A DNA stretch of 34,394 nucleotides, taken from contig JANXPB010000067.1 in assembly GCA_025357545.1 (NCBI GenBank), positions 1 through 34,394 on the forward strand. The letters run 5' to 3'. This document shows, in pieces, positions 31,285 to 34,394 of the stretch. The translations under genes and the position numbers were made by a program. The notes below the pieces were generated by a model that made no database searches, was not told where the DNA came from, and saw only the letters and a program-made list of their open reading frames with translations. Each line of letters starts with the position of its first letter. The stretch's first letter is position 1. The DNA comes from Holophagaceae bacterium (GTDB lineage: Bacteria > Acidobacteriota > Holophagae > Holophagales > Holophagaceae).

Positions 31285-31697
31285 CCGAGACCTGGTTTCT
31301 GGGCGAAGGCCTGGTGGCGCTGAGCCAGCCCCTTGAGCTGGCTTATTCTGGGTGCTGCCCCAATTCGAACCGCGATGGTTCAGCCTCCTACTCCGCCCTC
31401 CACCGGCCATACAAGACATCCTGAGGGAGATGCCCTGCGCTCTCGACGCTTCATCTCGACCCTTGTCGCCCGGACACTCCTCTTGCCCGCCCCACACGCA
31501 TACACTCAAGGGATACTGCGGGATGTGCAGGCGATCCTTGAACAGGCGAATTCCCGCGAGCCACTCCCGGCCGGCGACAGCTGGGGGCAGATCAATGGTG
31601 GACAGTACACCATAGCGGCGGCGGGATAAGGATCGGGTCTCGCGAATGTCGCCGCGAGGCCAGGTTTGATACCAAGTTGCATTCAATAAAATAGAAC
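31285..31697. other. Non-coding stretch after the 30787 gene
   Basis: About 410 bp with several short overlapping frames on both strands, none with a good ribosome binding site or recognisable protein. It includes a weak AGCCAG/CTGGCT hairpin near 31323-31344. The minus-strand frame spanning 30766-31686 is antisense to the exported protein gene and looks like a chance reading, although its first 60 residues are less low-complexity than usual and could be a gene relic. Confidence 0.4.
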
Positions 31698-31983
31698 TAC
31701 CAAGACACCAAGGGCACCAAGTTTCACTTTGTCTCGTGTATCGGCGCAGCCGATGCCGAGAAGAGCTACCTCATGTGGCAGCTTCACGGATCAATTCAGG
31801 CGGTTCGGCGGTGGACTCACGCTCTGTGTGATCCACGCCGGACCGCCTGAATTTGCAGGCCTTCAGCCGGCAGGCGCTGCGCGCCCCACGAAGCAAGTTC
31901 GAGCAGGGATCAAGGGCGGCGGAGCTTGGTGCTTTTCTCGGTGTCTTCGTGCCTGCTCGGTATCGGCTTTGCCGGTACACGAG
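31698..31983. repeat. Nested palindromic repeat element
   Basis: A structured non-coding block. A 28-base unit at 31733-31760 is repeated in inverted orientation at 31956-31983, matching at 24 of 28 positions; each copy is itself an imperfect hairpin (TCGGC/GCCGA core). Between them a strong hairpin at 31793-31853 has a perfect 12-bp outer stem (AATTCAGGCGGT / ACCGCCTGAATT), one mismatch and a further 5-bp match. A CACCAAG-type motif (ACCAAGACACCAAGGGCACC at 31698-31717) also recurs inverted at 31925-31951. The layout suggests a REP/MITE-like mobile palindrome; no transposase gene is present. Confidence 0.65.
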
Positions 31984-32272
31984 ACGTAAAGATTAGGTGG
32001 TGGTAAATCTATATCTTTTGAGTGCAATTCAGTTTCAATCATCCCGATACTTGTCCCGATCGATCCTGTACTGCTTGACCTGTACCGCCGCAGGGCGCAA
32101 AAATAAGCTGGAATCCACCCATCACCCGCTCCACCCGCACTCAGGCGGCAAGCTCACCGAGTCGGTAAATTGGGGCCGGGAGCATTTTCCGTTGGCATGC
32201 CGATTCGATAGTGAAACCACGAAATGGACCTTGTGATGCACACTTCCCGCCGTCCACATTCAGGGGTGACCA
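31984..32272. other. Non-coding stretch before the discoidin-OmpA gene
   Basis: A 289-bp stretch with several AT-rich patches (about 31987-32050, 32097-32105). It probably holds the promoter of the following gene. No coding frame has support. Confidence 0.35.
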
Positions 32273-33520
32273 ATGAAGGCAGTTGCGTTTGGATTGACAC
32301 TTTTGTTGGCAGTCTGCCTCGGCACCAGTTCCGCGGCGCCCTTGCCGCCTTCGCAGGACATCAACCTCACCGCGTTCGCGAATGGCGCGCTGCGCGAGAG
32401 TGTGAGTTCCGAATATGGGGGCAGTTGGCAGGCGCGCTGGATCACGGATGAGAATCCGAAAACCGGCTGGGCGACCGAGAAAGGCGCTGTGGGGCCTTTC
32501 AGCATTGTGATCTCGTTGCCGGAGCGTTCCGAATTCCACTCGCTGGAGTTCGACACCGCTTCCGTGGACGGTGACGGCGGGCGGCGTGGCGCCAAGGACA
32601 TCGACGTGCTGGTGTCCGATACGTCGGCGACCGCAGGCTTCACCCCGTTGACGAGCGTCGCGCTCAAGCCCGGCAAGGACAGGCAACATTTCAATCTCAC
32701 CAAACCCGGCGCAGGCCGCTGGATCAAGCTGGTCTTCAAGAGCAACAACGGCGATCCAGAGTACACCGAACTGATGGAGTTCCGCGCGTTCGGCACGCAG
32801 CTCACGCAGACGTCGCTGCCGGCGAATCTTTCGGGCACCTACAGCAGCGACCTCTACGGCAGCTTCCATCTGCAACAGGACGGTGCGCGGCTCAACGGTT
32901 GCTACGAACACGACAGCGGGCTGATCCAGGGCGGGCTGGAAGCGCACCTCATGCGACTGACATGGCAACAGGGGCAACAAGCCGAAGGCAAGAAAACGGG
33001 CCCGGCCATCATGGTGCTCAAGCGGGATGGCAAGAGCTTCGAGGGTTGGTGGGCGGGCGATAACAGCAATGAATGGAACGCCGACTGGGATCTCAAGAAG
33101 GTCAGCGACACGGTCGGCTCCTGTCCCAACTGGAACCCCAGGAGCGCGAGCGGAAACATCGTCGCGACCCAGCTTGCCGCTGGCGAACACGCGCGCATGT
33201 ATGGCATCAACTTCGATCTCGACAGCGATCACCTGCGCGTGGACGCGAAGCCCGCCATCGATGAATTGCTGCAAGCGCTCAAGGCCAATCCGACGTGGCA
33301 TGTCAGCATCGAGGGGCATACGGATGCCACTGGCGACGCAGCGCACAACCTCGATCTCAGCAAGCGGCGCGCCGTTTCGGTGAAAGCTGCCCTGGTAGCT
33401 GCCGGAATCGCGGCGGATCGCCTAGCGGCGACTGGCTTGGGACAAACCAAGCCGGTGGCGTCGAACGATACGGGAATCGGACGCGCGCAGAACCGCCGCG
33501 TGGAGGCCGTGAAGCTGTAG
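32273..33520 (+). CDS. Exported discoidin-like / OmpA fusion protein
   Basis: A 415-residue exported protein. Residues 1-22 are a signal peptide (LTLLLAVCLGTSSAA). Residues 30-175 resemble an F5/8-type-C (discoidin-like) carbohydrate-binding domain: 'WITDENPKTGWATEKG' near the start and 'GRWIKLVFKSNNGD' and 'ELMEFRAFG' near the end. A middle segment (about 183-280) is rich in strands and aromatic residues (LSGTYSSDLYGSFHLQQDG, FEGWWAGDNSNEW). The C-terminal 110 residues are an OmpA-type peptidoglycan-binding domain: 'EGHTDATGD', 'NLDLSKRRA' and 'GLGQTKPVASNDT'. It may tether a surface binding module to the cell wall. It has AGGGGTG before the ATG. Its base and codon use look somewhat different from the neighbours and it is flanked by a repeat element and a gene relic, so recent arrival is possible. 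Confidence 0.85.
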   Translation: MKAVAFGLTLLLAVCLGTSSAAPLPPSQDINLTAFANGALRESVSSEYGGSWQARWITDENPKTGWATEKGAVGPFSIVISLPERSEFHSLEFDTASVDGDGGRRGAKDIDVLVSDTSATAGFTPLTSVALKPGKDRQHFNLTKPGAGRWIKLVFKSNNGDPEYTELMEFRAFGTQLTQTSLPANLSGTYSSDLYGSFHLQQDGARLNGCYEHDSGLIQGGLEAHLMRLTWQQGQQAEGKKTGPAIMVLKRDGKSFEGWWAGDNSNEWNADWDLKKVSDTVGSCPNWNPRSASGNIVATQLAAGEHARMYGINFDLDSDHLRVDAKPAIDELLQALKANPTWHVSIEGHTDATGDAAHNLDLSKRRAVSVKAALVAAGIAADRLAATGLGQTKPVASNDTGIGRAQNRRVEAVKL

Positions 33521-33620
33521 CGCTGGCCTATGCGACCCAGCCAACCTGACTCAGACCGCACTCGCCAGAAAACTGGGGAAGTCGGGCGATGGTGAGCGGG
33601 GCGGAGTACGGCACGGTCAC

Positions 33621-33722
33621 GAGAAGCTGGAGGATCTGGGGCGATTGCAGAAGAAGGGGCTCCCCAGTGACGAGGAGTGCAAGGCCAAGCGCACGGAGAT
33701 CCTCAAGGAGTTATTTGTCGGC
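33621..33722 (+). pseudogene. Relic of a SHOCT-domain protein C-terminus
   Basis: In the frame starting at 33621, the DNA encodes EKLEDLGRLQKKG followed by SDEECKAKRTEILKEL, which closely follows the last 32 residues of the SHOCT protein ending at 30604 (EERLEDLERLWKKG, SEDEYRTKRAEILKSL). DNA similarity to that gene is also evident. No proper start codon or N-terminal domains accompany it; upstream the frame reads into the end of the discoidin-OmpA gene's flank and downstream it has no stop right after the domain. It is best read as the surviving tail of a paralogous gene that was disrupted. Confidence 0.6.
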
Positions 33723-33797
33723 GAGGCCCGCGGCGGGGGTTCATCTAGCGTGCAGAGGGCGCCCATCATGGCTCAACCGTCGCACCGCACCGCCCGT

Positions 33798-34394
33798 TCA
33801 CATCTCCAGGTAGGTGTGCAGGCGCCGCTGCTCGGTGAGCAGGGACTTGAGGGCCTCGGCGGCGTCCTTCTGGGCGCTGGTCTTGCGGCGGCTATTGGGG
33901 GCCTGCACGAGTTGCGCGGGTTCGTAGTGGACACTGCGCAGCATGTGGTCGATGGTGTCCGCCTGGACGATGTGCTGCACCTTGAAATCGTCGTCCTCGT
34001 CCACCACGATGTGGGCTTCGTTGGGCGCGCCGAACAAGTTGTGGCGCATGCCCAGGATGTCCTGGTATGCGCCCGTCAAGAAAAAAGCCACGTAGTAGGG
34101 CTCGCCGGTCCGGGGCTCGTGCAGCGGAATCTCGTCCCGCACGTCCTTCAGGTCGATGAAGCGCTCCATCTTGCCGTCGCTGTCGCAGGTGATGTCGCAG
34201 AGCGTGGCCGAAAGTGTGGGCTGCTCCTTGAGCCGGTGGACGGGCATCACGGGGAAGAGCTGCTCGATGGCCCAGTGGTCGGGCATGGACTGGAAGATGC
34301 TGAAGTTGCCGATGAGCTTGTCCGCCAGGCTTTTGTTGAGGTCCTGGAATTCCTCGGGGATGTATTTCAGGCTCTTGTTGCCCAGGATGCGCGA
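33798..34394 (-). CDS. speA: Biosynthetic arginine decarboxylase (C-terminal part)
   Basis: The 3' end of speA, cut by the right window edge; 198 residues are visible. The enzyme decarboxylates arginine to agmatine with PLP for polyamine synthesis. The visible part is the C-terminal beta-barrel region: NFSIFQSMPDHWAIEQLFPVM, 'CDITCDSDGKMERFID', and 'YYVAFFLTGAYQDILGMRHNLFG' match the corresponding E. coli SpeA segments. The CDSD motif contains the cysteine and aspartates that contribute to the active site across the dimer. The frame stays open to base 34394, so the internal Met at 34286 is not the start. The tail (residues after QLVQA) is a charged helix. The stop is convergent with the SHOCT relic. 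Confidence 0.95.
   Translation of the reverse strand, partial: SRILGNKSLKYIPEEFQDLNKSLADKLIGNFSIFQSMPDHWAIEQLFPVMPVHRLKEQPTLSATLCDITCDSDGKMERFIDLKDVRDEIPLHEPRTGEPYYVAFFLTGAYQDILGMRHNLFGAPNEAHIVVDEDDDFKVQHIVQADTIDHMLRSVHYEPAQLVQAPNSRRKTSAQKDAAEALKSLLTEQRRLHTYLEM

Noticed and set aside
31340-31390. Possible tRNA T-arm (GGTTCGAAT on the minus strand)
   Set aside because: The flanking bases do not pair as a T stem and no acceptor or anticodon arm can be built.
30766-31686. A 306-residue minus-strand frame over the unknown exported protein and the following gap
   Set aside because: Most of it is antisense to a gene with a signal peptide and ribosome binding site, and no family is visible. The first part could be a relic but is not strong enough to call.
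32141-33346. A 401-residue minus-strand frame opposite the discoidin-OmpA gene
   Set aside because: The OmpA and signal peptide motifs on the plus strand are clear; the antisense reading has none.

Overview
The window is a GC-rich (roughly 60-65% by eye) bacterial chromosome segment with housekeeping genes (polA, purD, ispH, a partial speA) scattered among envelope, protease and regulator genes. The gene content (secreted papain-like protease with a chagasin-like inhibitor, ResB/CcsA cytochrome c maturation, RIC iron-sulfur repair, ExbD/TonB, a beta-barrel protein) points to a Gram-negative, respiring, didermic organism. The protein style suggests Acidobacteriota, perhaps the Holophaga/Geothrix group. 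That placement is an inference from familiarity, not from a search.

Region 1 (about 300-10970) is an envelope/protease locus. On the minus strand lie a papain-family (C1) protease and a chagasin-like (I42) inhibitor. An AT-rich divergent control region separates them from plus-strand genes: a small secreted Cys-containing protein, a large exported protein with a beta-propeller, four Ig-like repeats and a caspase-like domain, a membrane-anchored protein with two FHA domains and a Lon-type (S16) protease domain, and then ExbD- and TonB-like proteins. Three unrelated protease types, one dedicated inhibitor and a phosphopeptide reader in 10 kb is the most unusual part of the window.

Region 2 (10985-19556, all minus strand) reads from right to left: a Crp/Fnr regulator, a fused IspH-UbiA-like protein, ResB, CcsA, a beta-barrel protein, an alpha/beta hydrolase, a small exported protein and a short-chain dehydrogenase. 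The Crp/Fnr gene is divergent from a RIC (YtfE/ScdA-type) di-iron repair protein. The space between them holds two FNR-type boxes, which fit the E-x-x-S-R recognition helix of the regulator. This looks like a nitrosative or redox stress module beside cytochrome c biogenesis.

Region 3 (20619-30604) holds an anti-sigma-type ATPase, a TetR/SRPBCC operon divergent from a PhyH-family dioxygenase with a palindromic operator between them, DNA polymerase I, an unknown exported protein, purD, two tandem DinB-like proteins and a TPR-SHOCT lipoprotein-like gene.

Region 4 (30605-34394) is accessory: an unknown exported protein, about 1 kb of non-coding DNA carrying a nested palindromic repeat element, a discoidin-like/OmpA fusion protein, a degraded SHOCT-domain fragment, and the 3' part of speA running off the right edge. 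No tRNA, rRNA, CRISPR array or complete insertion sequence was seen.
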